Assembly (NCBI RefSeq): GCF_024679245.1
Contig: NC_090195.1
Location: 6,963,300 to 7,027,299 of the forward strand
Direction: 5' to 3'
Origin: Pseudorasbora parva
Taxonomy: Eukaryota; Chordata; Actinopteri; Cypriniformes; Gobionidae
Length of the DNA stretch: 64,000 bases
Shown: one piece after another, positions 13,916 through 26,226 of the stretch
Numbering within the stretch: position 1 is the stretch's first letter
How the letters are laid out: each line of letters starts with the position of its first letter
Translations under genes and position numbers: made by a program
Notes under the pieces: model-generated
Seen by the model: the letters and a program-made list of their open reading frames with translations, nothing else
What the model was told of the DNA's origin: nothing
Databases searched by the model: none

Positions 13916-14735
13916 GGTCTCAAGATACGTTTTCAACACCTAGGCTTGCTGCCAGTATTCCATAAAGTATTATGCAAATTTGTATCAGTGTGATTCATTG
14001 ACTACCAATGGCAGTGCAGACAGTGAAGCTCATGTGATCTGCCTCCTGATACAGTTGGATTTAATCGCTGCCAGAATGTACACAGAGAGTACTGTCTCTT
14101 TTCTTTGCAAGGTGTCTCCTGTTTTGAAAGCTTCTTTACTGTGATTTTTCTTGGGTCTATCTCTTGGTTGTGTCAGCGGCACACAGAGGCTGATGTACGA
14201 TCCCGGTCTCTTTCCTAATCTCCTGATAGTGCAGGCCCAGCTTGTGGAGTAATGTATAAATGCTGATATAGTCCTCTGGCCGAACAACGAAGGCGAATTC
14301 CTTCATTACCGCAGGTCTGCTCTGCAACCAACAACTCCACACCCCCCCAACCTGACCTGGTAATTCCCTAATGGAAACTAGTCTAACGCTGCAGATACCA
14401 TCACTCTGCTCAGCTGTGATAACACACGGCTCACTCTCCTTTAGGAGGCACAACTACATCAGAGAGAGAGAGAGTTGGAGAGGGGGGTGAGAGAGCCCGG
14501 CAGGATGTTACATATTAATGTTACCCAGCACTTCGTACTGATAAGCAGCAAGGATATACACAGGAATACACACACATACATATTTCTGTACTCTGCACTG
14601 GACTACAACAATCTTTGGCATTTTATTCAGGACACAAATTTTAACCAGCCAGTGATTGTATTGTTGTGTTACTCTGTTGAAAGGTGTCTGTATTGTGTCC
14701 TACATTTTTCGGCTATATGTGAGCTGTATGATATA
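13916..14735. other. Unique intronic DNA
   Basis: No transposon ends or exon were recognised. Open frames at 14157-14453 (minus) and 14475-14783 (plus) show no known domain. A short GA run sits at 14462-14474. Confidence 0.4.
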
Positions 14736-14814
14736 TACTATATTGCCAAAAGTTTTGGGACGCCTGCCTTTACATGCACATGAACTTTATTGACATCCCA
14801 TTCTTAATCCGTAG

Positions 14815-15737
14815 GGTTTAATATGGAGTTGGCCCACGCTTAACAGCTATAACAGCTTCAACTCTTCTGGGAAGGCTTTCCACAAGGTTTAGCAGTGTGT
14901 TTATGGGAACTTTTGACCATTCTTCTTGAAGCACATTTGTGAGGTAAGGCACTGATGTTGGACAAGGTTCTCAGGCTTCGCTCTAATTAATTCCTAAGGT
15001 GTTCTATCCTCCACACCAAACTCGCTCATCCATTTCTTTATGAAACCTTGCTTTGTGCACTGGTCCGCAGCCACAGTCATGTTGAAACAGGAAGGGGCCA
15101 CACCCAAACTGTTCCCACAAAGTTGGGAGAATGAAATTGTCCAAAATGTCTTGGTATGCTGAAACATTCACTGAAACTACGGGGCCAAGCTCAACCCTAC
15201 ACTATACCCTCAAAGATTACACTTGGCACAATGTAGTCAGGCAAGTACCGTTCTCCTGGCAACCGCCAAACCCAGACTCGTCCATCGGATTGCGAGAAAG
15301 AGAGTCGTGATTTGTCATTCCAGAGAACACGCCTCCACTGCTCTAGAGTCCTGTGGAGACATGCTTTACACCACTGCATCGGATGCTTTGCATTGCACTT
15401 GGTGATGTAAGGCTTGGATGCAGCTGCTCGGCCATGGAAACCCATTCCCCCAGGCACTGTTCTTGAACTAATCTGAAGGCCACATGAAGTTTGGAGGTCT
15501 GTTGCTATTAACTGTGCACCTCAACACGCGCTGACCCTGCTCTGTGATTTTACGTGGCCTACCACTTTGTGGCTGAGTTACTGTTGTTCCCAATTGCTTC
15601 CACTTTGTTATAATACCACTAACAGTTGACTGTGAAATATTTTGTAGTGAGGAAATTTCACAAATGGATTCATTGCACAGATGGCAACCTATCACGGCAC
15701 CACATTTGAATTCACTGAGCTTCTTAGAGCAACCCAT
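14815..15737 (-). pseudogene. Tc1-like transposase pseudogene
   Basis: The N-terminal part starts at 15737 (MGCSKKLSEFK) and shows the first helix-turn-helix (ISQSTVSGIITKWK) and the GRPRK linker. After stops the reading resumes near 15457 with [27 protein letters not shown] and [13 protein letters not shown], the region around the first catalytic Asp (here in WND). The sequence towards 14815 retains a tail (LVESLPRRVEAVI-like) but with stops and deletions; the second Asp and the Glu are not in a clean frame. It would not yield an active enzyme. Confidence 0.85.
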
Positions 15738-16928
15738 TCTTTGAAGGGGTGGTTAAGCACGATTTCACTTTTCTAACATTAGCTAGTGTGTATTGTTGCT
15801 GTTTGAGCATAAACAACATCTGCAAAGTTACAACGTTCAAAGTTTAAAGCAAAGAGAGATATTGGCTTTTAAAGAAATAAATTTCTAAGGACTAGGGACT
15901 ACAGACTTTCCCTCCAGGGTTGGTGACATCACCAGCCTCAATATTTACATAAACCCCTCCTCAGAGAATATTAAATAAGGGGGAAGAGTCCAATTTTTAT
16001 TGCTGTGGAGTATGGTATATTTAGTAGGCTGGAGTGTTGTTGCCGCAATGCAGTTATTTTCATTCGGATTGCAGGTCCACTGTGTTCAGCCTTCCTAGGG
16101 ATGGGGGAGTTAGGGATCAATATTAAAAAAAATTTTTAACTATGTCCCTCATAATTATTACCCACATTTCACTCTCTGTGCTGCACATTTTACAGAGGAA
16201 AGCTTCCACAATCTTCACGAGTTCAATACAGGATTCGCACAACGGCTTGTCCTGAAAGATGGAGCAGTTCCAACTTTAAAAACGGGCCACAACCTGTAAC
16301 TATGATTTGTTTTTCGTCTATGTGTTTTGCTGTAATAGTTTGTATTGTTAATTGTACGTTGTAGCAAGGAATTAAACAAATGACAACGCTGTTCAGCTCT
16401 GCAAACCAGTTTGTTAAATGCTCATTCATACTTTACGTTATCCGTCAAACACCTAACGTTACAAACGTTTCTTGAATCTCAACAGCAATCTTGGAATTAG
16501 TGTAAATTATTCTTTGATTAGAGCTTTTATGTATTGTTTATCTACATGCTTGTTTACAGGCATGCTAAACCTGGTTCTGTGTTTGATTTGGCTACTATAG
16601 TAAGGCCAATTTTGGTGTTCATTTTGGGTTTATAGTTCTTGCGACAGATATTTTGCTATAATCGTTCTAAAAATACAAAAGGTGCCATTCAGTAGCGATC
16701 ACTATATCCACAGTCTTTATGGTCAGTAAAGATAAGGGGTTTCCGAACCACATGCACTAGGCGGTTAGCGAATCAGAACACACTGGGCCAGCTAATCAGT
16801 CTGATCCCATTGTGTATTTTTAAGGGACTGGCTTCATAGAACCCGGACACCATCAGACCGTTTTAAAAGGAGGGATAGAGCAGTGTAGAATAAAGGTAAA
16901 ATATATGAAAAATAATGCACCCAATTAA
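15738..16928. mobile_element. Insertion within the Tc1-like element
   Basis: Relative to the usual structure of this Tc1 family, sequence from just after the transposase start (CATTCTTTGA) to just before AAATGTTTGTAGAATC is foreign. It contains GGGTGGTTAAGCACG at its left edge and repeat-like words (GTGTGTATTGTTGCTGTTTG). Its own termini and target duplication are not clear, so class is unassigned. Confidence 0.6.
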
Positions 16929-17067
16929 CAAATGTTTGTAGAATCATCTGCATGCCTAGGTGCTTGGTTTATTCACCTCTAGCCATGGAAGAGATTGGAA
17001 CACCTGAATTCAATGATTTGGAGGGGTGTCCCAATACTTTTGGCAATATAGTGTATATCATTCATAA

Positions 17068-18764
17068 CAGTGCTGGGTAGATTACTTAATTTAAATTGTG
17101 GTTGGTTACTGATTCCAAATTACACGACAAAGGTTGTAATTAGTAACGTAATCCATTACATTACACATTATAGGACTTTTTGATTTCTATTAGATTACTT
17201 TTGACCTTACTCGTTTATTACATTGAGTTGAAAAGGATCATCTTATACCATATTGATACAAAGAGAAATAACATGCATTCCATTCTTTGTTATCAACAAC
17301 ACATCAGGGTTTCTCAGAGTGGACTTTGTAGATTTCATTTTTGAAAGACAAAATCTTCCAAAGATATATTTCCAAACATGTAATACATGTTTAAATGACT
17401 CATTAAGTGATAATTCAAATAACATTTAATATGATTGTCAGGAGCTGATTAAATATGCAGTGTTTGCAATGTTGAGAAAACACTTCTTAAAGTGGAATGA
17501 TTTGTGTAAATCAAAGGCTGTGTGGGTCTCAGTTTTCAGTGACCAGTCACATGGTCTGTGTGTGCAATTCCACAAACCTGCAAGACCTTCTTAATGTATA
17601 TCTTTTGAAAGGAAAGTTTAAAATATAACAAAAAAAATATTAATTAATTATTAATAATTTACTGCCGTTGGGCCTCATTCAGGAAACTTTCATAAATATA
17701 TGAGCAAATTCTGAGTAATTTGCGCGTAAAATGGACCTTTACGAAAACTCTGCTCCAGATTCACAAATGCTTCGTATTCCACGGATTAGTTAGTTAAACG
17801 TGTGTATGTTAGTGAATTCCAAACGTGTAAAAAGGATGCGGGTGCACGCTTATTCATAATTTGCATATTCCCCGCCCATGAGTTACAAATGCAAATGATG
17901 TGACCAGGAACGCTGTGGACTCTTCTGGAATTCTTTCTCAGGTTTGGATCCAGGATTTTGCATAAATGTTGAAGAGACTAATTGGCCATATGACTAGCAA
18001 TAAATATAAAATTATTGTGTGTCCACCAAAGCATGTTTTAGCCAGCTAAACACCTGGTGCTCTTCTGAAAATGGCCAGCTGGTGGCACTTGAAAGCGTTT
18101 TGCAAGGGCAGCGTTTTTCCAGCTGAGATACTTATGATACAGAATATCCATGGCAGTTATGTGATACTAGTTTCTCATTTTGAAGAATATTACTGAATTT
18201 AGAAATGCAATAAAAAAAGTATTAACTTCTCAATTATTGTTGTTCGGTTCGTGTACAAGTGGGATGATTGGTCGGTGTAGTTTTTGTCCCGCCCTTCCTC
18301 CACTGTGATTGGAGGGCTGGTGAAAAAGAACAGTGGCGAGCGCTGCCTATTACCCAACATTAAACAGTACAAACAAAACCAAAAAAACGGGGTAAATCAA
18401 CTCCTGAAATTTTATTATGGTAGGCCTGAGAACAGAACGTTTAAATGTTTTACGCACCATTTACTCGTGGTAGGGAGCAGGTGTAAATTTCTTTCGTACC
18501 AACTAACATTTTTAAAATACGAACATTTTCATGAATCCGAAAGTTTACGTCAGAGCGGCTTTACGAACCATTTACACACAAATTCGTTCTGCTCGTGTTT
18601 CATGAATGAGGCCCATTGTGAGTATAACATGTAATCATGTAATCAATAACTGTAATCTGATTACAACTATTTTAAAATCTAATGTATTCTATTTACAAGT
18701 TCAACACTTTTGGAATCTGATTACATAACCCAGATTACATGTAATCAATTACTACCCAGCACTG
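17068..18764. mobile_element. MITE with CAGTGCTGGGTAGATTAC ends
   Basis: The left end CAGTGCTGGGTAGATTAC and right end GTAATCAATTACTACCCAGCACTG (18741-18764) are inverted repeats. The flanks share TTCATA (17061-17066, 18765-18770), hinting at a hAT-type duplication that is not exact. It abuts the Tc1-like element with only about 12 bases between. A second element is inside. Confidence 0.8.
17670..18614. mobile_element. Nested MITE with GGGCCTCATTCA ends
   Basis: GGGCCTCATTCAGGAAAC at the left is mirrored by GTTTCATGAATGAGGCCC at the right. Internally, 18060-18350 shares blocks with 60865-61175 (CAGAATATCC/CGGAATATCC; TTTGTCCCGCCC followed by CCACTGTGATTGGA). No intact gene. Confidence 0.75.
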
Positions 18765-19684
18765 TTCATATATATTTAACTCATTCAAGACATCATAGTG
18801 TGTATGTAGGTTTATCAAGGACAGCGAATGAGAATGTGACAGACAGACTGAGCACTGAAAGAAACAGAAAACGTTAGCTGCCGGCATTCGTGTAGGTGAA
18901 ACTCCATCTGTGCGTTAACGGCCCCAACAGTGTGGGGAATCTAAAATATTTTCATCACTTTAAAGGTCAGATAAAGGTCAGCATTGCTGAAAGCTATTTC
19001 TGCCATTATTATCAGATGATGTGCAAATCTCAACTCGGAGGGGAAAATAAATTCCTGATTGCCAATTAATTCCACACTCGGGCTCATCTTACTGAACTGA
19101 CATCTTTTATTAGCGAGGCTGAGACCTGCAGTGACTTTGACTGAGGCTTCTGGGTGTGAGCCAGAGATTTCAAACAACTTTCACAAAGCAATTGCTGTTT
19201 CTGGCTGTCAACGAATTGATCACTGTACTGCCACATCATCAGTAAGCCTGACTTGTGTGAGCAATTTTAGTTTGTTGTAGTATCAAAGGTAGGATACAAT
19301 GGGATACAGACCTCATATATATGGGGCTTGACATTAAAGGATGTAATGCTATTTCATGCATTATGACTTATATGCACTGTTAAAGTTGGATTCTCATGCT
19401 AAACATGACCAAAATAAATTTTAAAAAGCTAGTATGGGCACTTCTCAAGGATTGAGCGCAAATGGAGCACGCACATCAACAAACTTTGTTCGGGTTATGG
19501 AAGCTGTCGGCAGTGCTGGAATTTAGTTTTTAGACCACGACAAACAATGAAATCAATGAATCAACAATGTCACTAAAGAAGTATGTTTCTGGTTGTTAAG
19601 AAAAGATAACCTTGTTCAGCTTCCCAAATAACCCAACGTTAAGGAAACAGTCTATGCAGTTTTTCCCGAGCAGCAGCAGAGTTC
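18765..19684. other. Unique DNA with a possible conserved non-coding element
   Basis: No exon seen. Around 18941-19190 the sequence lacks repeat features and contains homeodomain/POU-like words (GATGTGCAAATC, GCCAATTAATTCC, ATTATTATCAGATG), so it could be a conserved enhancer-type element. This is a guess from composition only. Confidence 0.25.
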
Positions 19685-20767
19685 TAGCCTGACAAGCCAG
19701 ATCCACATCAAGATGTTTGGTCTGGAAACTCACCAGGGCTCAATCCGAGGGGCGAGATAAACAGTTGTCTCTCAAACTCCCTCTGCACAGCGTGCACGCA
19801 ATTGGCTAGAGCTAAAACCATCCAGAGCAACGAAGGTGAAGCGGAGCTAGTTGACAGATTAAACTTTGGCTGTATCCGGTCGGCAAAACTCCGAACACAT
19901 CTTCCCTTTTTAAGAAGGACTTCAGTGCCGTTCTTTGTTCTTTTCTCAGAGAAAAACTTAAAGGGTTACTTCAACGATTAGCATATGGCTTTGTATCAGT
20001 AGAAACCCTGGAGTATATTCAAATGATCGTGAAAGTTAAGCTTCCAAAGGTATGAACTGAAAACCCACCAGACTGAATACGCGCTGAGAACTACTGCCGG
20101 TCGCGTTTACCTCAGCTCTCATCACGAGCTCGTCCATGACTGTCAATGTAATCTGACTCCTGCAGCGTTTGTGCTGTGACACTTCCTTAGCGGCTAAATC
20201 ACAATATATTGAACAGACATGTTCAGTTTTTAATTGTAGTGTCTGTTCTCTAACTTAACTGATTTTATGAAAATGAACGCGGTCACGGTGGGAAACTGAA
20301 AGTGATCCAGTAATCCAGTAGCGGTGGCTTTGGGAGTGGCCTCACAGGGCAGCGAAGCATTCTGGGAATTGTTGTCTTTCATCCCCATGAGACAAAAATA
20401 CATTTTCAGTCTTTTCTCAGTCTAGAAGGCACCAAATTAAAAATAATTTCACATTTCTACTACATTAATGACCCAGTTTAAATACAGATTCATCTTTCCA
20501 GCGCTGAAGTACTACTTTAACTCAAAGTCTTAGAGTCGTGGTCAAAGCTGATTCGAAAGACCGCCGTTCGCCAGTTTCTGTGTTTACTAGAAGCCGCAAG
20601 CGCAACTGGGCCGTCATTGTTGAACCCCTCCCACTGACTCTATACACGATGTGATTGGCCCGACCACAGTTTGGTTTTTACAGCTCAGAAGGTATTGAGA
20701 GTTGCTAGATGATACTTGCGGCAGATTAGATTTGCTGCCGCTAGGGTGCATCTAGATTTCTAGGCTA
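19685..20767. mobile_element. MITE, family B copy 3, with nested insertion
   Basis: The ends are TAGCCTGACAAGCCAGAT and ATTTCTAGGCTA. The flanks GCAGAGTTC (left) and TCAGAGTTC (right) agree at 8 of 9 positions. A TTAA-type MITE interrupts it at 19962-20516; the flanking halves align with copies 1 and 2. Confidence 0.85.
19962..20516. mobile_element. TTAA-target MITE (AGGGTTACTTCAACG / AGTAGTACTTCAGCG ends)
   Basis: TTAA at 19958-19961 and 20517-20520 flank imperfect inverted ends. In copies 1 and 2 of the host MITE the same place reads AAGCTTAACTCC, so a single TTAA was the target. This points to piggyBac-like or Kolobok-like mobilisation. Length 555 bp. Confidence 0.85.
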
Positions 20768-20930
20768 TCAGAGTTCTGCGAGTGTGTTTGATTGTTCTCT
20801 GTTTTGAGTCAAAACCGCTGAGTGAACCGTCTGATGTTTTGTTGGTAATTGGAGCGTAATTGCATATAAAACACAAACATATATATCTGATATGAAAGTT
20901 ATCCAGGGAGGGATAATGCCAAGATTGTAT

Positions 20931-20932
<2 letters not shown>

Positions 20933-20984
<52 letters not shown>

Positions 20985-21275
20985 TGTTTGTGTGTGTCTG
21001 TTTGTGTGGTTTATGAGGACACAAATTTGTATAGCTACATGGGTATTACACTGGAATTACACTATAAATGTGGTTTATGAGGACATATCAAATGTCCAAT
21101 TCAAATGGCCTTAAAAACATACTAAATGATGGGTTTTTTTGAGAAAGTAAAAATGCAGAATGTTTCCTGTGATGGGTAGGTTTAGGGGCTGGGGCAGTGT
21201 AAGGGGATAGAAAATACGGTTTGTACGGTATAAAATCAATTACGCCTATGGAGAGTCCCTATAAACCACATAGAC

Positions 21276-21338
<63 letters not shown>
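20933..21338. repeat. TG-flanked repeat, copy 1
   Basis: A (TG)n array at 20933-20982 (continuing with interruptions to about 21010) is followed by TTTATGAGGACACAAATTTG, a unit ending GAGAGTCCCTATAAACCACA, and a second (TG)n array at 21279-21338. The same arrangement recurs at 34104-34481. Open frames of Cys-Val repeats are artefacts of the TG runs. Confidence 0.85.
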
Positions 21339-21339
<1 letters not shown>

Positions 21340-23015
21340 CTGCCCACTGCACACTTTCATGAGTTTGTCTGTACAGTGTATCTGTCTTTTATAAATATGA
21401 AAAAAACTAAAGACTATAGGTACTCAAGATTAACATGAGATTGGCTGAAACGATGTGTGTTACCCCGTACCACCCCAATTCTCGCCAAGACTGGCCTTTT
21501 TACATTATTTGATGTGTATTTGACTATTTAAGCACAACAAGCAGCTAGAAATAAATCGATTTAGTACTGAAAGATGGCTTTATGTGTGCACACTTTGAGT
21601 GAATGAGTGAAATTATGCGCAATACATGCAATCCCTTGCCAAAATGTAAGCCCTGTGACACCAACAATATTCATCTGGAGCAAATGAAACGAGTGAGTGA
21701 AGAGAGGCGAGTTTGTGTGTAACTAGCCATCGGAGAGATGAGGGAGAGAAAGCTATTATAAAATAGATACTTTATAATTTCAGACACGTGGCATTAGTGG
21801 TCACGTGGCTGTTAATGCGATAAAGATATATAAATAAATATCTTCTTTTTTTAATAAAGATGGAGCAACATAATTTGTGTGAAAAAAATGCAAAGGTGTT
21901 GTAAATATAGATATAAAGTTGAGGATATTTACAGTAACATTTTACCAAGTATTTATTCGAAATAATTGAGTATGATGGTTTCAATATTCACATATATTAT
22001 GATCTCAAACTGGTAATCCCCATGAGGCAACCCGCCGCATGTAAAAGAAACAAGCTGTATATATATAGTAGGGGGAAAAGATTTCAGGGGGGAATAAATA
22101 CTGAGTGCACCTTTAACACTGCCTGAAACAAATGTAAAAAGAGTAGAATTCAGTTCTCAGTAAAATCACCTTTACTGAAGAAGTGTTCACTTTATAAATG
22201 GACTGTGTCAGGCATGTGCTGCTGTACAGATTCTAGGTGGAGAATGTTAGAGAGACATTTCATGCCCTGCCAAGCTTCATCTGTTGTTTCTTTCACTCTC
22301 TCTCTCGCTTTATGCACGTGGGATTCAATGAGAGAGAAGAGACTTTGTAGGAATCTACATTCACATCCTGAGAGTACCTAATCTTGTTCATTCCTCCTTT
22401 TTCCCTGGAAGATAAAAGTTCATGTTCCACATCCTGATTAATTATACATGGACGTTTATAAGACTGCTTTTGAAATCCAGTCTCCATCTGAGTCAGAATT
22501 CTCTATTGTAATGTTACATTACAACTGAAAGGTTGTTTTCATGACATCAGGATTGTTCCAACAGGCTCACTAGAAAAACGTGACTCTTCAAACTCTTCAA
22601 ACATACATCAAATTCACTACAGTTTCCTGCAGTAAAACAGCAACAACTTCAATTCCTTTTCACACAAATTATGGTTACAGGGCAGATTATTGTTTTCATA
22701 TGGTTCCTACAAAATTATGAGCTCAAAACACTTTTACCATAGTGCATGATTACTAAACAATCAGGTGTGCATCCCATAACCAACGTGTCAGATTGACATG
22801 AATCTGTTTTGATAAAACTGAACGTTTTAGCGCCACTGACTGGACATTGTTGCAAAACGTGCCTCATCTTTTTGCCCAGACATCTTCACAGATTCGTTTT
22901 TCCAATGATCAGAAATGTCCGATTGAGGCAATTGTATTTGCCTTGTCATTAATTTGTATGTTTTTAATAAGTGTTTTACGATTTCCATTATGCTGAAAAG
23001 CCTCAAATAGGTTGT
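21339..23015. other. Unique intronic DNA
   Basis: No gene, RNA or clear repeat boundary recognised over this stretch; short frames present have no homology. Confidence 0.4.
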
Positions 23016-23019
23016 TTAA

Positions 23020-24431
23020 AGGGGGGACCTATTATGCAAACATCACTTTTACATGAGGTTTGAACATAAATGTGTGTGTACACAAAAACAATCCACCCAC
23101 TCCACCTTTATATCCCCATAAATCATAAGCAGTGTCTCAGAATAAGCCGTTTGCAATTTCTATGTAATGGGCCATTCTATACAGTGCCCACGACTGCTGA
23201 CAGACTGTCCTATTAGGCCGGGGACACACTGCAAGCGTGCCGTGAGCGTCTCGGCTGCGTGGCGTGTCCGTTTTTATTTCGGCTCCCATGTTAACCGATT
23301 AAAGCTTGCACACTGCCTGCGTGACACGCACGGCTCACGGAAAACTTGCTGAAAACACGTGCATGCTTCAAATAGAAGAGACGCCTATATTTCACGCGAC
23401 ACGCGAGCGTGTTGGAAGCATTTCCAGGCAAAATAGAATAGAGAATGATGACTATATGTCATTTTGACACGAATGCATATTAATAAATAACATAGCTAAA
23501 TGCAGATATAGGCCTAATTGTAATAATAAAAAACAACATAATTATCGATTTTGAAATATTAAACCTGTCAATACAGAACAAAATGTTCTGCAGCCTATTT
23601 TGCCGTCAATACCATAGATATGTATGGTAAATATGCTACTGCCAACGTTGTCTTTGCTGTATCAATAGGCAATATATTTATATTTATCATGAAGTATAGG
23701 GCTTCCCTGTACATCAGTACCAGCAGCAGCGCCGCGTCAGACACGCTTCTGGTGTGCAAAGAAGGAGAAAATGCCAGGCAGCCGCCTCGCGGCTGACACG
23801 CAACAGAAACGCCCCGCTTGCAGTGTGTCTCCGGCCTTAACCCCGCCCTGAGTTAGTCTGCCATGTTTATCTCCTCGCCAGAGAATTTAACAGCAGCGTT
23901 CAAGTAAGAAATGTATTCTCATTAAAGCTAATAAAGTTAATCAGTCAAGAGCAGTGAGTGAGTTTCTGTTTTTCTTTTGCTGTTTGTTTCATATTAACAG
24001 CATATATTTGTCTGTTTTTGACACAACCTTGTATGTATTTGACAGTTTAAGCGCAGTAAAACTTGAAAGAGAACTTAGTTTGATACTCATGGGACTTTTC
24101 AGATGTGTGCTAAGGAAGCCATATATCAGAAGTTTAGACTGATATGACTGGCATGATAATCAAAACCAAATAGATGTTTTTGGCGTAGTATCAGAGGCAT
24201 AAGCTGTACAGGCTCCGCCCCCCTCTGGAAAGCAGGGCGGGGAGCAGAAGCCAATTTACATTTAAAGATACATGCATAAAAGCAGCATGATTTTCCTTCC
24301 ACTCAATAATTGGCATTAACAACATGGTGTAATAAATGATCTTGGGGTATTTTGCGCTGTAACTTCACAGACACATTCTGGGGAAACCTGGGATTTATAT
24401 TACTAATAAAAAGAGGTATAATAGGTCCCCT
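23020..24431. mobile_element. TTAA-target MITE (AGGGGACCTATTATGC family), copy 1
   Basis: TTAA at 23016-23019 and 24432-24435. The ends AGGGGGGACCTATTATG and the complement of TATAATAGGTCCCCT are inverted repeats. Related ends occur at 27756 and 37001. A Harbinger-like MITE lies inside. Confidence 0.85.
23216..23836. mobile_element. Harbinger-like MITE with TTA target duplication
   Basis: The termini GGCCGGGGACACACTGCAAG and the complement of CTTGCAGTGTGTCTCCGGCC are well matched. TTA is present at 23213-23215 and 23837-23839, the 3-bp target typical of PIF/Harbinger. It is CpG-rich at both ends (GTGCCGTGAGCGTC, CGCCTCGCGGCTGACACGC). Length 621 bp, nested in the TTAA element. Confidence 0.85.
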
Positions 24432-24435
24432 TTAA

Positions 24436-26226
24436 TTGCAGGTTGCACTGTGCAGGCTTATAATATGACAACATGCCCTGCTAAAGATCGTGAGTCCTTA
24501 GTTTGATTATCTTGTTTTCCTGGATAATAACAGATAATATTCTTAAGTTTTAAAGTGTACGTCTAAGCTCCTTGGACAGTACTCTGTTAGGAGCTCCATA
24601 TAAATTTGATTGAATTCTGTTCCTGTTTGCTAAATTGGCGCATCTAGAGAACCATACAAAATAAAACGCCCCACAGACGGCGGAGCCTAAAAACAACAGT
24701 TGAGTGCAGGGAGTATTTACAGCTGGAGGGCAAATCTCATTATGATCAGACATTTTCAGAGGCACATGTACTTCACAGCCTTTGTTATTGAGCTTCTTTC
24801 TGTAAGAAACTCTCCTGCTGTCTCATTCTAGGTAAAGCTGTGTCTTACACATCACAATAAAGAATTATAGGAATCTTCTTCATAGTAGTCACATTTCCAC
24901 ATGCTTAAGGGTCTCAAAATTGTGCACCATGAATGAGCAGAGGTGCATTTGCCATGGCAACCACAGAGAAGTATAATTACCCCTGATTTTTTTTACCTGG
25001 TGCCTTCCTACAAGGCTCTGTTTTAAAGGAAAAAAGCAGGTCAGTAAAGATCTAGAAATTACAGAATGGTTCACATGCCAGTTTTACTGAAGTTAACATT
25101 AAATTCAGAAAAAGCAAAGTGAATTTTTAATGATTGAACAAAACAAGCCTGAGGTGACTGGTTCATTGGGAGCTGTACATGTAAATCACGACGTTGGGTT
25201 TTAGTGGAATATACTTTCATAATTTAGGGTTTTTAGCTTTTCAGAAAAGCTAATTGTCATAACAATGCAAATAAAGCTGAGATGCTGTTTTATAATGAGA
25301 GCGGCAGTGCAAATAACTGTCAGAGGTGCACTCAGGATGTTTTACTCATTAAAAAGTTTTACAAAAGAATAGTATGCTATTTAATTTTATATACATCCAT
25401 ACTAATATGCATATACAATTATATATATATAATATTGAGCACAATGGCTTTATGCAACCATTAATTCTTTGTGAAACTGCAAAACATACTAAAGTAATGA
25501 TAAAAACAGATTTTCACTCCAAGACTATATTGATTTCTGCTGTAAAGACACATTTTGCTGTGTATCTCAGAGTGTGTTGTTTACTTCATACATCCAACAA
25601 AGGGCTTCAGTGTTCTGGATTTTTCTTTGAACACCTTGAGCATCTTGTGCAATCTCAGACCAAATATTTCAAGGGTCATACAGGGCCAGGAAACCGTACA
25701 GCAGTTTTGCTTTATTATAAAAAAACAACAACAAAATCTATATATATATACAGTACATCTCTGGTCAGATTTTTTCCAAGAGCTTTTCCCTCCAGCCATT
25801 TAGTGCCAGCAGTGGAACGTAAGTATTGATCCTGTTTCTGTCGTTACACAAGACACTAATCCCTGGTTAATAACAGAAACTGAGGTTATTTCTTTGAGGA
25901 AAATGTTGAGAAGGATCTGACTGCAAAAATGCGGTATCTGAACTATATTATAAAACTGACAGTTCCGGCTCTAAATACAGATTGTATGCGCCACATTCAA
26001 ATCCACCGTAAAATTGTTGTTATACGAAACATGGTCAAAAAGATTAATGAAATGGCTTGAATTAACGATTTGAATAGGCAGAATCATGCAGAGCTATCTG
26101 TTTACTGACTTTTTATATTATTTTAATATAAAAAGATTATTAACAGCATGTACTGTACAACATAACAGCAGTCAAGTAAGTTCACAAATACAATAAAATG
26201 GCAAGTAACACATTGAATTAAACATA
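24436..26226. other. Unique intronic DNA
   Basis: No exon recognised. Overlapping plus-strand frames at 25374-25829 contain no known domain. The stretch 24550-24780 is free of repeat signs and might be conserved non-coding sequence, but this cannot be judged here. Confidence 0.35.

Larger units (their letters stand above)
14736..17053 (-). mobile_element. Tc1-like transposon, transposase decayed, carrying an insertion
   Basis: The termini are TACTATATTGCCAAAAGT and the complement of ACTTTTGGCAATATAGTG, flanked by TA at 14734-14735 and 17054-17055, as expected for Tc1/mariner. The transposase is on the minus strand. The 3' TIR-proximal sequence (GAATTCAATGATTTGGAGGG) is typical of this fish family. 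About 1.2 kb of unrelated sequence (15738-16928) interrupts the 5' leader of the transposase side. Confidence 0.9.

Noticed and set aside
20892..21114. Cys-Val repeat open frames (also at 34051-34578)
   Set aside because: Translation of TG arrays.
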